DNA of 64,000 nt from Turbatrix aceti (GCA_963969345.1 OZ017767.1:10918471-10982470), one strand, 5' to 3'. Shown: positions 23,997 through 37,862, counted from the first letter of the stretch. Notes: generated by a model from the sequence alone, not told the origin. Program-made: numbers and translations.

Positions 23997-26017
23997 ATGT
24001 CTATGGCAGGCAGTTGGTTTTTTGTCTGTCTGCTGCTGACTGCTGCAAAGTCGGATGATGTCGCTTCGTTTCACGGGCATATTGTCGTTCGAGCCGTGCC
24101 ATCGAGTGATCAACACCTCCAGAGCTTGAACTCTGTTAGCGAGAAAATCGGTCATGACGTGAGTTTTTGAGGAAATGACGTTTTTGAATTTTGCACATAC
24201 AGTAAAAATACGCGGGTTGTATTTACATAAATTATAAGCGGCCGCTGAAAATTATACATAAAATAAACGGAATGAAAAATTTTGTGTTCATTTGCGAAGA
24301 AATTAGAATTTTTTTAAATTTACATTCGTTTGCGATCAAATTTTAAACGCAAAAAAGGTCAAATCAATTTTTGCCATGAAAACAATAAATGAAGGAAGTT
24401 TGTTACCCGAAACTAAAAAAAAACACAAATTACCCAATTTTACATTTTTCAAATTTTTTCCCGAAATAATGAAAATAATCTGTTTGTTGTTCGCGAACAC
24501 GTTCAAAAATGTTTGCATTCGCTAAATTTTTTTAACGAAAATACAAAAATTTTTTTTGACGTCACTTATTGTCATTGGCAACACATGGTGTCAGAAAAAA
24601 AAATCCATTACAATCCATGGGTGCGTGGCTCGCATTGCGAGCATTTAGCACTCACGCATTCCATGTTTCTGTGAAACCACTTACAAAAAAAGGTGCAACA
24701 AACCGTTTGATTGCGAAAAATTTTATGAAAAATTAAATGTTTGAAATTTTAACAAAAAAAATTTGGAAATGTTTTTTTGCAGTTTGACTTCTGGAAAGCC
24801 CCAACGAGCGTCGGGCGAGCAGTCGACATCATGTCCCCACCCGACCATTCTGAAACTCTGCTAAACTATCTCTCAGATCTCGGCATGGAGCCCGACATCA
24901 AAGTCGCCGACGTCCAGCGCCTCGTCTCCCGTCAGCTGGCCAACATCAGCGATTACCGTACCCAGCCAGCCAGCTGCGATCCTGCGCGCTTTGATTTTTA
25001 CCAGTATCATTCATATGACTGCATTACGTATTACCTCCACGGCCTGGCAGCCACTCATCCGGATTTTGTGACTCTTGGATCGCTCGGGAAATCCCACGAA
25101 GGCCGGGACATGTGGTTTGTCAAAATCGGGTACCCGAGTGCTGAAAAAAAACGGGCGGTGTATATCGACGCGGGAATTCATGCCAGGGAGTGGATTGCGC
25201 CCGCGTTGGCGCTGTACACAATTGGTCAACTCACGACAAACTCGTCTTTTGTTCCACTGCTCAGACAGATCGACGTGATCATCGCACCTGAGATCAATCC
25301 CGACGGCTACGAGTACTCCCGGACAAAGAACAGAATGTGGAGGAAATCTCGCTCTGGTCCGTACAACAGGTGCTACGGCGTGGATATCAATCGAAACTTT
25401 GCCTACAAATGGGGTCTATCAGGTGCCAGCCCTAATCCCTGCTCGGATATTTACAACGGACCCTCGCCGATGTCGGAAATCGAAGCGAAAAATACGGCTG
25501 CCTTCCTCGAAGCCATGAACGATACCATCGTGGTGTACCTCACTCTGCACTCCTTCGGCGAGTATATTCTCTATCCCTGGGGCTACGCGTACAAAACCTA
25601 CCCCTCCAACGTCGCCCAACTCAAATCCCTCGCTGACGAGATGTACACCGCCATACAGGGCGTATACGGTACTCAGTATACTGTAGGAAATTCAGCTGAC
25701 GTCCTTTGTGAGTACTTTACTTAAAAAACATCAAAAAATATTTTTTTTTAATTTAGGTAAAATTTCGTAATCCAAAAAAAAAATCGTAAACCCCTGAATT
25801 TTTTCCAGATCCCGCAGCAGGCGCGTCAGATGATTACGGTCGATTTGTTGGCATTCCGTACGTCTACACGATTGAACTTCGCCCGGGAACCGGTGACCGG
25901 GATAACGACGACGCCTACGGCTTCGTCCTACCTGCAAGCCACATCCAGCGAACTGCGCTCGAAACGTTCCCCGCATTCGTCGTCGCGTTCAACCGAGCGG
26001 CTAAAGAATCCTTCTAA
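23997..26017 (+). CDS. Secreted zinc metallocarboxypeptidase (M14, A/B subfamily) zymogen
   Basis: Three exons join in phase: 23997-24158, 24783-25707, 25809-26017 (431 aa, normal for a procarboxypeptidase). The ATG at 23997 gives a good signal peptide (MSMAGSWFFVCLLLTAAKS). Residues about 20-115 are the pro-domain, ending before FDFYQYHSYDCITYYL. The catalytic domain shows zinc ligands H187 and E190 (GIHAREW) and H310 (TLHSFGEY), the substrate-carboxylate region with R258 (DINRNF), and the catalytic E385 (YTIELRP). The conserved SDD-Y-G and YGFVLPASHI blocks follow. It removes C-terminal residues from peptides outside the cell or in the gut lumen (family knowledge). All catalytic residues are intact. 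A polyadenylation signal lies at 26083. Confidence 0.95.
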
Positions 26018-26082
26018 AACATCCGGCAAGTCTAATAACAACACTCTTGTCTACATTTAATGTACAGAAATTGTATTGAAGT

Positions 26083-26088
26083 AATAAA
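26083..26088 (+). terminator. Polyadenylation signal AATAAA
   Basis: It lies 65 nt after the carboxypeptidase stop codon. Confidence 0.6.
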
Positions 26089-26243
26089 ATAAATTTGAAA
26101 TGCATGAAAAGTGAAATTAAATTTTTTTTGAAAAAAACAGTTGTCGCGCTTTGCCAAGCTTTTTTTGGATCTTTTTTTTGTGAGAGTTTCTGAAAAAAAA
26201 AACAAAAAAGCAAACGTTCTCGGCTTTCCAAGCGTGTTCCGTG

Positions 26244-28115
26244 ATGTATGCCATCGTCAAACTGCGATGTGACGTTTTTCAAAATGCTCCGGAGCACGTC
26301 TTGAAGGTGAAGATTACCGACAACGTGACCATCGGCGATGTAGGACGTCTCTTTTGGCCTGTAAGTTTTTTGTTGCTATTTTTTTGGAATTGTGATATTT
26401 GTGATTTTGATTTTTTGTTCAGTGCACAGGACAACCCATGGCATGTAGCTACGCTCGATTGTATGATCCGGAAGTTGACGAGTACGTCACGGTCATTAAT
26501 CCTGAAGACGCGCTCGTTAGGCCGGCTGATCGGGTTTCCTTTGAATTTGTCAGGTCCAATCGGGTTTGTCTTCTTCCTTTTTTGACAGTTTTCTAGATAA
26601 ATGGTTATTTTCGTTTCAGGAATCGGTGATCGCGCCCCCGGGATGTTACGTCATTTCGGCTGGTTCAAATGGACCGACTTTGAGCGTTAAAGCCTTCTGT
26701 GCTCCTCCGAATCCTCGTCGCTCGCACTCCAGATCGTTCTCCGTCTCAAATGCCCGCACGACAGCTTCTACGTTCCAGGATGATACTGACAGCGATGATG
26801 AGTTGATCAGGGGTATCCGGGATTCTCACCCCTATGCTCAGCGTTTCGAGAATCCAAATTCTCCTGGGAGCTCCTGGGAAGTTGCCAGGAGTTCCGCAGA
26901 AGTCCCACCGCCTGTTTACCCGTTTTCCACTAGCAGAGATCCGTCGATCTTCGACCCAGGATTTTCTATCGACGAGGAACGGCCCCGGAAGAGGAAAAGA
27001 AGTCCATCAGTTGTTCCGCACGCGTGCGCATTATCAAACGTGCCCGATCCTCCACAGGCCGTCCAGCTCATGCTCCATCAAGGACCCAACCACCCGCAAC
27101 TCTTCAAACTCCACGAAGAAACCTACGCCTATCGCCGCTGCCTCACCAACAAGCTCAAAAAAACTGACGTCGCGGGCAAACTTTTAGAATTGTTCACAAA
27201 TTTTTTGTGGCGCCCGGATTTAGTGAGTTTTTTTCTCGACTTTTCAGCTGAATTTTCTTTTTCAGCTCAAATACGACTTTGAACGCCGCACCTCAGCGTG
27301 GCGTACTAGGAACGTAGATTTTGTCCAGGAATGGAACTCAACTTTCACCCCCGCAATCAACAAGATTTTTGAGGATTCGGGGATTTCGATCCGATATGTC
27401 GTCGACCTGTTACGGCATCCAGTCGCTGACGCCGATGAGCCAGTACGTGACGCAGACTCGCTACTGACGTTCTACAAGTTTGCGACGCTTCTCAATGGCG
27501 TCATGCCAAAAACAGTATTCCAGGATGTTGTTTTTAACATTTCGGTTGGTTTTAATTTTTTTTTCAAAAAAAAACAACATCAATTTGGGTAAAACCTAAA
27601 AATAAACATATAAATGAATAAAAACTGGGACGGTTCTCAAAACGAAAAAAAACTAATTTTCCTTTCGAGAGCCGCTCTTTGACGATATATCGTAACATTT
27701 TTTTGTTATTTGAGTTTTACAACAAAAAGTGCATTATCGTTCCAGGACCATATTTACAGTTTTGAAAGTAACATCTTTCCTAAAAGCATTTTTTTAGGGT
27801 ATGACATTGGAAGCAGCTGTCGAGATGATCCGAGACGAACTTGGTATTCAGCACCCTGTCATCCTCGGTGACGAAAAGGGCTTCTCGCTGCTTATCAACC
27901 GGCATCTCTTCCAGTCGACACCCGCATTCGCCGTCGCTTTGTCACAATTCACCCACGCTCACGTCGTCCTCAGAATCGATGCCGTCGAGAATTACCTTTC
28001 TCTGGTATACGCCCTCAACGTTATGCACGGCCTAAAGGGGGTATCGTATCTGAAGAAAGCCGGTGAAAAGTTTTTGGCTCAGCTGGTACCCTGGATCACG
28101 TCGCCTGTTCGTTAA
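26244..28115 (+). CDS. Unrecognised 485-aa protein, nematode-type orphan
   Basis: Five exons join in phase 0 throughout: 26244-26360, 26423-26563, 26620-27222, 27266-27544, 27798-28115. Residues 1-85 have an alternating beta-strand pattern (MYAIVKLRCDVF..., LKVKITDNVTIGDVGRLF...) that could be a ubiquitin-like or similar small beta-grasp fold (weak inference). Residues about 90-250 are disordered and rich in Pro/Ser with a basic PRKRKRSPS motif that may be a nuclear localisation signal. Residues about 255-485 are a helical, well-ordered domain with no motif recognised. There is no signal peptide or membrane segment. The carboxypeptidase ends only 226 bp upstream on the same strand, close enough for an operon, but its own polyadenylation signal lies between. 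A polyadenylation signal is at 28202. Confidence 0.75.
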
Positions 28116-28201
28116 ATTAAATAATTTGCAGTTGGTGTTAACGAGGCATTGAATCTTTTGTAGTAATGTGTTGTTTGCATGTTTTACGTTAATTTGATTG
28201 A

Positions 28202-28207
28202 AATAAA
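28202..28207 (+). terminator. Polyadenylation signal AATAAA
   Basis: It lies 86 nt after the stop of the 485-aa orphan gene. Confidence 0.55.
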
Positions 28208-28209
28208 GT

Positions 28210-30931
28210 TGTATTTGTAAATATCATGTTTTTTGTTTCGTTTACAATTAAAATATTTTTTTACAATTTTTTTAAGCTCTGTTAATCTTCGAGTTTTCTG
28301 TTTTGTTTGTTATTTTCTTGCTGAAAAGAAAAAAACATGTCTGAAATTTTTTCTATTAGCCTAGTAAGGGCATTTGGCGGCAGTTCCTAATTGCTAACCC
28401 CGAAATTAAAATTTTTTTACTGCCTAAGGGTTTCATGACGATATTTAGTTTCGTTTCATTGTTTAACGGCCGTTTCTACAGTATGTAAGCATGCGGCTGT
28501 TGAACTTTAAATTTCGATTACCGTTTACGATTTGTTTTGCAACGTATATATTTTTTTTTGAAAATATCAAAATAAACGTATTTAGTTGTAAATTTGCGCG
28601 CAGGGCCAAATTTTTTTATAATTTTTTTTAATTGTGTATAAAAAACTAAAAAAAAAACTTTCATGATTTGTTACATCAGAGATGAATTAATGTACGCTTG
28701 CTTTTTCCACGTCTAGACCAAGACCGCGACCGGGGCAGGATGAAGAGAGGGGGGAGACAGCTGCCATTTCCTTGTTGATTTTTAATTCCGAACGTTACGG
28801 AGCCGCGGCAATGGCAATGGCTTGTTCTCCTATCTATTTATCACGAGTACTCAGCCACTCAAGCTGAACTTTTGATTCACATCATTACAGTGACATTTTG
28901 TGTGCACAACAGAAAAATAAAAAAAAAAACAAGCCGGAGCAGCTGTGCCTGGCATAACATCGGGTGCCTCCCTACTTATCCGTATAATACATAGTTAAAA
29001 AAATTGAGCCTGCTTTGTTGTGTTTTTACATATACATAAGCGGAGTTATTGTGCGAATAATATACATAGTACAAAAAATGTGAACTTTATCTTACATTCG
29101 AATTTTTTTTTAATTTTAAAATTTAAAATATTTTAGTATGTTTTATCTGAAATCGGGGTTTTTGGTATCGTACACTTTTTTTGGTTTACGATTTTTTTCA
29201 AAAACAAATCTCATCATTGATACCCCTGGATTAGTATTTTTTTCACCTTTATGGTGTTAGATGATCTCTGAAGTGTTTTGACATAAAAAAAAAAGAACAT
29301 TAACGACATGCCTAAATTTATCAATGATAATTACACCATCCCAGTTTTGTCGTCATTTTATTGAAAAAGTTGATGGATGAATATACCCACGTCATATATA
29401 GCTAGTATTTCATCGATGAAACAATAGTTTTAGAAATAACATGTATGCAAGTGTCATTCGCGTAAATCCCAAGTTGGTCTTCGATTATTTCGCCTGACAG
29501 AACAAAATTGTACGCGGGATGTTCGCTTTTTTATTATAAGTAAAAAAGTGTCAATGACTATCAAATCTAGTGTTCCTATACATTTTCTTAAAGTCTGAAT
29601 TTTGTTACACATCAAAACCAATACGAGATTTCACAAACTCAATCTAAGGAGCGCAAACATTTTTGTATCGCGTTTGACAACGATCAGCAAACAGATTATT
29701 TTCATCATTGGGGGAAAATTTAGTCCCTCTGGTAGAAAAACGTAAAAAAAACAAGTAGAAAAACGTAAATTTCAAAAATTTTCGTATTTGGCCCGGCCCA
29801 GCCCGTTCAGGCCTCGTGTACCAATACTACACATATTAACAATACATGAAAACAAAACTGGTTATAGGGACTGTGATGATGTGCAATGAATTTGACAGAC
29901 CAAGTGCGCATAGAATGATGGCACATACGGTTCGTACCTTTTTCATTGAACCTGTATGTTTGGCAAATTTTGGCTGGCGTCCATAGTGTCTGCTACATAC
30001 ATATACAAGCGTCCTGGTATTTAAAAGTATTTTGCGTACAGAAAGCGACGGTATTCGTGGTTTTTGGCGCGCTTTTTATTTGGGTTTTTCCCAGGGTGGC
30101 GAAATCTCCCAGAAGATTGCAATCTGGGAGAAAATCTGGGAAAAAAAGAGGAGAAATCGGAGATTTTGAGAGAAATTCTCCCAAAATCTTCGGATATTCG
30201 CTCCCAAATCTCAGGGGAGGGGCTGTAATGATGTGCTATGAATTTGGCTGACCAAGTTATGGTTTTTGGAGAAAACCGTATTTAAAATGAAGACGCGCAT
30301 ACAACAACGGCACATACGGTTTGCACCTTCTGCATTGAACCTGTATGTTTGGCAAAACTTGGCTGGCGTCCATAGTGTCTACCACATACATATACAAGCG
30401 TCCTTGTATTTAAATACAGAAAGCGACGGTATTCGTGGTTTTTGGCGCGCTTTTTATTAGGATTTTTCCCAGAGTGGCCAAATCTCCCAGAAGATTGCAA
30501 TCTGACAGAAAATCTGGGAAGATTTTCCCAAAATCTCCCTGGTGACCCAGTTTGCCAAAAAGCATTCAAAAATATTTCCCACCTTAACAATTACTGAACA
30601 ACACAAAAATCAAAACAAACAGTTCTGTTCTGTCACAGACACATTGCTAACGCATTTGCGTTTGCAGTAATTTATAAAACCACGGTTTTTTTCATTATTT
30701 GTTTCAGTATTTTCCGTATAATTTTTTTAAATCTCCGGGATATTTTTTTATTTGGGAAAATCTGATGTGTACAAATGCAAACCAAATTCTCAAATTATTG
30801 TCTTGTCGATCTTTGTTTAAAATTATAAATAAAACTTTTTTTAATGACGTTCTAATATTTCATTTTTTTCTGTTTACTTGATGACAATAGACTTTAAAAA
30901 CACTGCGTAAAATCTGTTTTGTTCCAATTTC
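28210..30931. other. Gene-poor stretch
   Basis: No supported gene. It contains the tandem duplication at 29869-30545; otherwise AT-rich sequence without coding-like frames. Confidence 0.5.
29869..30545 (+). repeat. Tandem duplication with ~352-bp period
   Basis: The segment starting GACTGTGATGATGTGC at about 29869 recurs from about 30221, including TGAACCTGTATGTTTGGCAAA, CTGGCGTCCATAGTGTCT and AAAGCGACGGTATTCGTGG style blocks in the same order. The copies differ by small indels and substitutions. No terminal repeats were seen. The overlapping open frames differ between copies, so it is non-coding. Confidence 0.8.
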
Positions 30932-31923
30932 ATGGAGTCATCGTGGCGTGAGAAGAGTCCAGATGCACCCAAAATCTGTATTTGTCACACAGTCGCAGTG
31001 TCGTCTCAATCCCGTAAAACGTCATGGGAGTATGTATTTCCTTTTTATCTTTTTCTTCGTGTTTCGATAACCACTCCCAGAAAATATCCATTATTCAATC
31101 TCGTCTCTTTTTTTTACTATGATTGTCGTCCTATACTATGTATGCATGCACTCATTCCCTGGGCATCTGAATTTCATGGGACCACACCAAGTCGGCCTTT
31201 GTGTCTTCCCCAGGGGAGGGCAAAAATCAAAACAGAATTTTTTATACTCTCTCACCCATGATTTATGTATGCGAGTTCGTATGTATCGTATCCGGATGAC
31301 CCGGAAGATAAAATATTTATTTACTTGGTTTCAAAAACGTCACGTAAAGTTCACAGACGTAAAATCTAACAAAAATCATTGGAATTAAGTAGTCGTGTTT
31401 TAGAAGGGGTCTACGATAGATTTTTGAACTGTAAAAAACATACGGTATAAAATTAGCTTGCTAAATTTTGATTGTGTTTAGAACAAACAACGCGCAGATA
31501 TTTAGTTTCGCGATCTAAAGTGAAAACTATTTATTAAAATATTTCACTCGAGACCATGCAAAATAACTCAATGGTCTCTACTGGATTTTACAAAACGTAA
31601 CGTTTCTGTTAAACAGTAACTTAAACTTTCAGAAATTATTTTTGTTTTTTTTCCATTTTTAATATCTGCCAAAAAGCACATAATTTCTTTTTCCTATCCG
31701 TTAACAATGCTTTACGAACAAAAAAAACTGAACAAAAAATCAGTTTTTTGTTACGTTCCAAAACAATCTTTTTTTTTCTTTCAGGTACGATCGGTACACT
31801 TTTATGTTGACAGTCCTTGTATTTCTGTTTACCCTGTTTACACGAATCGTGGTCTCTGGTGTAGAAACAATGGCAGCTGAAGGGGACATTTCAGTTATAC
31901 ACAAGTTTGGGGCGCATCTGTGA
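30932..31923 (+). CDS. Tentative small single-pass membrane protein (two exons)
   Basis: Two exons, 30932-31029 and 31785-31923, join in phase through a 755-bp intron with donor GA|GTATGT and acceptor TTTCTTTCAG (78 aa). Exon 1 is polar (MESSWREKSPDAPK...) and exon 2 opens with YDRYTFMLTVLVFLFTLF, a clear membrane segment at residues about 38-58, followed by a short tail. Support is the matched phase, good splice sites and less AT-rich composition than the surroundings. No homologous family was recognised and the protein is very short, so this may be chance. Confidence 0.38.
31544..31586. repeat. GAGACC hairpin
   Basis: CACTCGAGACCATG faces CAATGGTCTCTACTGG in inverted orientation. It lies in the intron of the tentative small membrane-protein gene. 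Confidence 0.6.
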
Positions 31924-34900
31924 TTACTCACACGTGTTCGTTCGGTATCACATGCACGTGTAGGAGAGATTTTTTTCTATTTCTGGATTACTTACAAAAA
32001 AGCTGTGCAAGTATGTATTGCATACTAAAGTTTTAAGAGGACGCTTAGAATTCAAAATCTTTTTTTGGACACTGAAATTTACTCGTATGGCTTTTTTTGG
32101 ATAAACTACTAATTTATGTAAATACGAACTTTGCTTCTCTCTTCATTTTCAAATATGAGTAAGTTTAGAGTTCATTTTTTTAATTCCGAATTTAAAAATT
32201 TGGATTGAAAAAACCATACTTTGTATAGCTAATAGCCAACGGCTATTATTCTAAATTTGTATTTTGTTTAGTAGTTGGTTCAATTTTTGTGCCTGCAGGC
32301 ATCAATTATTAAAAACGCAGGTCTACTCATTTTTTTGGTGAAAAAAAATTTTTCCTTTATTCCAAGATCCGGCGTCATTTTTTGTTTCAAACGCGTTTTT
32401 TTACTTTTTGGTTAAGATTGTAACGAAAAATTAAATTCTTGCATAAATGATTTTTTAAGTAAAAAATAAGTTTTTTTTAAATTGAATTTGAAATTTGTTT
32501 TTAATTTTCAATTTGAAAAGGCGTTTTTCTGAAGTTTTTTATAAAAATTTTTTTTGACCCATTTCAACCCCTGTCAAGGAAATATTTCAGCGCCGAGCTT
32601 ATTTGGTAATAAGTGTAATAGCTATCCCTGTGCTGCCATATTTTGCACTATTGTACGACGCAACAATGCTCCCCAGCCAGCCAGAAAAAGCTGGGGGGGG
32701 ACAAAGTCGATGACAATAGCCTGGGGAATGACTGATGACCGATAGGAGAGGGGGACATGTGTGGTGTGGTGTGGTGTGCCATTGTTGCGGGCATTCGCGG
32801 CGCCATTTTTGGTGTCACAGTCTTTTACTTTAAATTAGCCTGGTTATCCTTTTCAGAAGAATATGTAGAAAAAAATGGGTTTTTTTGCAATGTTTCACAT
32901 TGTTAATCAAAAAAGTATCCAGGCAGGGAGAAAAAAAACAGAGTCAGGGATGATAGGAAAATTTTATTTTAAAAACCTGCTGATGCTTAGGGTGTCTGGC
33001 ATTTGTGTGAGTAGTAGCGTAAACACAAAGCAGAATTTTTTTTCTGGGAAAAAAATTATGCGCATATAAAAATTTTAATGAAAAATTTACGTGTGCTTCG
33101 AAGTTCAGAATTTTTTTTCTAAAAGTTTTTTTTTACTTCGCTTATTTATAGGTTGAAAGTTTTAAGATTATGAAAAAAAAAAATAAAATGAACCTAATAC
33201 TAAATATTGGGGTACGATGCACAGTGTGCAGTTTTATTTTTTAAAAATTCAGTTTTTAAAAATCAGCAAGTTTTAAAAATTTTTTTTTGCAAAAACCTCA
33301 AAATACACTTACAATCTTTATTTTTCCGCTTTCAATTTTTTTATCATTTATTGTTCTTTCATTTCGCGTTTAAAATAAATTTCATCGAGATATTCAGAAT
33401 ATTTTGCGGGGAGAATTCCCAACAAAGCAATATTTTTTTACTTGAAATTTTGTTTAAAAAGAATATGTTTTTTACACACTTTTTTTACATTTTTTTTATA
33501 CTTCTGTGTGATTTTTTGAATGCGCCGTTGAACTCGGGGGCAATTTTCCCGTCCCCTCCTCCGACTCAAGGGGAGGGGGAGGAGGGGGTTTGAACCCTAC
33601 ATGCAATCTATTTTTAACTCCGATGAGTGCATCATTTGCATTTTGTCTCTAATTTTGTTTTTTTCAGCCTTTCCGTCAACTTCTCTAGTATAAACACAAA
33701 AATTTAGAGTTTTTTGTCTTGTTGGCAGTTATTTAACCCTATTGTGTTTTTTTTTGGTTTAAACTATAGACGAGGAAGTTTGCCAAAAAAATCATAACAA
33801 TGAAATATTTTGACGCTTGACACTGACATAAACAAATACGTGTGAAATTTTACACTTTTCGTGAATTTTTCTGGACAAAAAAAATGTCAATTTTTTTCGA
33901 TGGGTGTCGAAAAAGGATTTTATGTCTGTTCGCCTACTCTTTTTTTTCTAAAAAAAATATAAAAACAACAAAAAACACTACGTCAGTAGTGCATGCATAA
34001 TGCGGTCCGTGTTCGTGGTTTGCAAATGGCTGGCATAAATATCCTGGAAGCCTGTGGCTTCTGCTGAGGGAGGTCCTATAAATGTACATATCTGTTGTGT
34101 TGTTTTAAAAAAAAACAAACAAAAACGTTTCTCGAAACATTTATCAGACTCTTATCGGTCTAGACATGGCATAAATATCTACGTATTTCTGTTTTGATTT
34201 GTTATAAATATCTGCTTATCCACTCTTTACGTGTTACACGGGCTTAGATGAAGCAGGGATATCTCGCATGAGCTGTTCGTGTTTTGGTGGACAATTTTTA
34301 TAAAGAGCTTTTTATTTACCTCAACTGAGTTTTTTTTTGAAACAGTGCGCGTACGCATTTTCGTGTTGAGACGTTGTACAGGCGCTGGCCGCTGTGATGC
34401 CCCAACACGAAAGATACCATCCAAACCAAATTTTTTCGAGATCTAAAATTTTTTATTCTATAATATTTGTTTTTTGTTCTTCTTATTATTGATTGTAGCA
34501 AATTTGATTCTTTTCGTTCTTTTTGAGAGGGGGCACAGAAGACGAAATTATGATACATGCGCTTGTAGTTATTCAAGTCCGGATGAAAGCGAGAAAAAAA
34601 GAGACCATCTGGGTTAAGTTTATTACGCAGTTGCGCTTCAAAGCTCTTTCTTGAAAACTATCGAAAAAAATATGAAAAGAAGAGCTGATGATAGTTCTGC
34701 CAAACAAACTTGTGGACATTTTTGTTTATTTTTTATTTTATTATAAAACAAGTTTTTTTGCAAGTTTCAATTTTCCATTACACAGTTTTTATATTTGTAA
34801 AAAAATCTCATTGGTTGAGCTCGCTTTAAAAATTGCGTGGTACTATTTTTAATTCCTGGTCGGGTTTTTTGTTGTGGCAGGAAGGTTCACAAAATTTGTT

Positions 34901-37854
34901 TTATGAATACCTTTTACACAATTTATTTATTGTGTTACGATATTTTTGGTTCTCCGATAGTAATGTTTTACCTTACGTCTAATTAAGTTACTGGGTAAGC
35001 GTGATTTCCTGAAACCATGAAACCATAATACAATTTATAGATCAGCATCAGGAAACTTTGTTTACAACCTATTTAGTTTGGAAGTCAACTAAATTTAGAT
35101 GCTCTTAAAATGCCCCAAACTGTGGCTATTTACCCCCAAGGGGCATAATGATGACATTTTTTCTTCCACAATGCACGAAACTTTTTTTGCTTGACAACAT
35201 TTGTCCCGTCTGTAATCGACATTTTTTTGGATGTCAATGTTTTCAATTCTTGCCAAATTGCTTCTGGGTTTGACATCGTTCTAAATACTTCCTTTCCCTT
35301 TTCTTTTTTTTGCAAAAAAAAGCAAACATTGGTTAACTAGCTATTATAGTACTTTGCATTTTTTGACGGGTGCCAAAAAGATGTGTTTCTAGGGTTTAGT
35401 GACTAAAACGGATTTTGCATTGTCCGTATATTAAAGATTTTTTTTTCAGGTACAATAATGTGCGTTATGAATAAATATTTTGTAGTTTTTCAACAACAAA
35501 ACAGTAGACTTTTTGTTGTCATATTTTCATTGTTGACAGCTTTAATTTTTATTTTCCAGTTATTTCTAGTAAACTAAAAAACACTAAAAAAATTTTAGAA
35601 AATTTTGTGGAAAGTTGCTTTATTTTTTGTCGTATTTCAGACCCTACAGGAAACTGTTTGTCTATTCTTACCGTTTCTGTTTGTTAGTGGTATTCTTTTT
35701 TTTTAATCTTTTCAAAAAACACTTTGCCCTTGTTGGTGGCTTTATTCAGTCTTCAAAATTAATTTTTTCTAACTCATTCAACAGTTTTTTAAACGCATTG
35801 GATTTTATATTTGTTTACTTAACTTTTCTCTTTATTTTTTCTTGGTACTTTTTTTGTGTTTTTTTGTGCTTTGTGACGTAAATTTCTATTTTTATAGCTA
35901 TTAACCCAATTTGGTAGAAAGTTGTACGTGAACACAGGTGAAAAACCTGTTAAAGCATATGGTGGGAGGGATAATCACTGACGTGGCCGACCGCGACATT
36001 CGTTCCGCGCTGCTGACGAACCATATTAGTCTTGTACTTTGTTATCATTTATTTGTCGGGTAAATAAATTTTTTATTATTCAATTTTTTAACAGTGTTCA
36101 AACATTTTTCTTAAAAGAATTACAAAAATAGAAAATTTTGAAAGTTGACTGACGTGTTGCAATTTTTCTTTCTTTCAATATTTTGAACGTCAAACCGGTT
36201 AATTTTACGTGAGAGAGCTTGTTTTGTCCTGTTTTTTGGTCGTGGTTCATCACGGCCGAAAAGCAGGCTGTTCCCTGTGGTATACCGCATGGCAGGATTG
36301 AAAGGATATGAGCCGGACTCGTAGAACGTTACACAATTAACGTAAAACGCACTCCTCGCGCCCCTGATATAACGTACTATGTATTATATTTTTTTCCACG
36401 TTTCCCTTTCTTTTTTTTCTTGCTCCACGATATTTTTTTTCAATTACGTGATTCATCCATCAGATATCCATTCAGTTGCCACAACTAAGAGAGAACAAAA
36501 AAAGTCGTCGACAATGCAGGGCAAGAGAGAGTTTTACCCGCTAACAATTAGTTAATCAACCCAACTCTCCGCTGATGAATGTGACACTGTGCTACGGTCA
36601 TAACCAATGTGTTTCGTTGTTGTTATCCTAGACACTATACATAAAAGTCAGGGTGGGTTGGTGCCGTCGACGGTGCAGCTTTTGTACTTCCTTTTCTTTT
36701 ATTTCCTTTCCATTTCATTCCTGGGCCATGAGCCAGGAACAAGTTTCCGTCTTACCAAGTTGCAGCTTGGTTAACGCTCCAATTGTGTTGAGTTAATTGA
36801 GTGCTTTTAAAAAATGGAACAGTTCCTTGTTACTTTTTTGAAACTTTTTATGTCATGCAAAATACAGTCGTGTCGAGACCAAGGATTTTTTTGCTATTGA
36901 AATTTTTCGTGTCAAGAGGAGGTTTCTATTCTGAGAAGCCCTGTGTGGGTGGTCTACTAGATGACGTTGGATGATATCAGATTGTACGCGTCACATTTTT
37001 TTTAGATTCATTCATTTATTAGGTCTTTTACAAAAATTTAAATCCCTTGTGGAAAAAAGTGTCTGCTAAAAGTGCGTTAATAGTGTTCAATTTTCAAATC
37101 AAAAAAAATATTATCTTAAAATAATGTTTTTTTTTAATTTTTTTAAAACTATTTTAGTAAACGTTATTAGTTCCGAGATCCAAGAACAAAATTTTCATAC
37201 CTTATTTACATGCTCTGATCTTTTGACTTTTACCATACATCATTTGTATATATATTGTTTGTGGTTTAGGGTTTTTATCAAATCACGACATTAAATTCAA
37301 TTGACATGCACAAATTTTCTTGAGTCATGGTTCATTAGTAAATATTATGCAATATCCGGTAAGCGAATATAAAAACGTAAATTAACCGTTTGTGTGTTTT
37401 TTTATCATTATTATATCGTAATACAACTTTTTAGTATTTCACAGATCACGAGATGCTACAAAAAATTAGAGCACCAATGTTACAGTTCTTGTTTATTAAA
37501 AACGTATAATTTATTTTGTTGTGTTCAATTTTTTTTCGCAAAATTTGGTTTTTCGCATTGAAAATTAGGTTTTTTTTCACAAAACACAGTGACATTTTTT
37601 TTCCTAAGTAATGTAAGTGATATTGTCTGCTTCCGCGTTGTAATATTTTATAAAACTAAAAATTAAATTTCTAATAATAAATTTTATTTCCAGTAAATTG
37701 ACCTCAAAAACTTGTGAGGGAAAGACGAGAGTCTCCGTCTTGGTGTCGATGTCGAACCAACACGCAAGACCATGAATTTTCAACAAATTTCAGAAATTTA
37801 TCGAAATATTTTTGAAAATGACATAATTAAAAATCTGCATGTTTGTTTATAAAA
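31924..37854. other. Gene-poor stretch
   Basis: No gene supported. Short features seen are a GTGTG run at 32757-32781 and a GC-rich hairpin near 33550-33590. Inverted copies of TTTTCGTGTTG and CAACACGAAA at about 34359-34412 resemble the ends of the element at 1164. All longer open frames are poly-Phe/Lys. Confidence 0.5.
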
Positions 37855-37862
37855 GAAAAATT

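Noticed and set aside
33550..33600. tRNA gene suggested by GGTTTGAACCC
   Set aside because: The B-box-like match lies in a G/C-run hairpin; no A box or cloverleaf could be built upstream.
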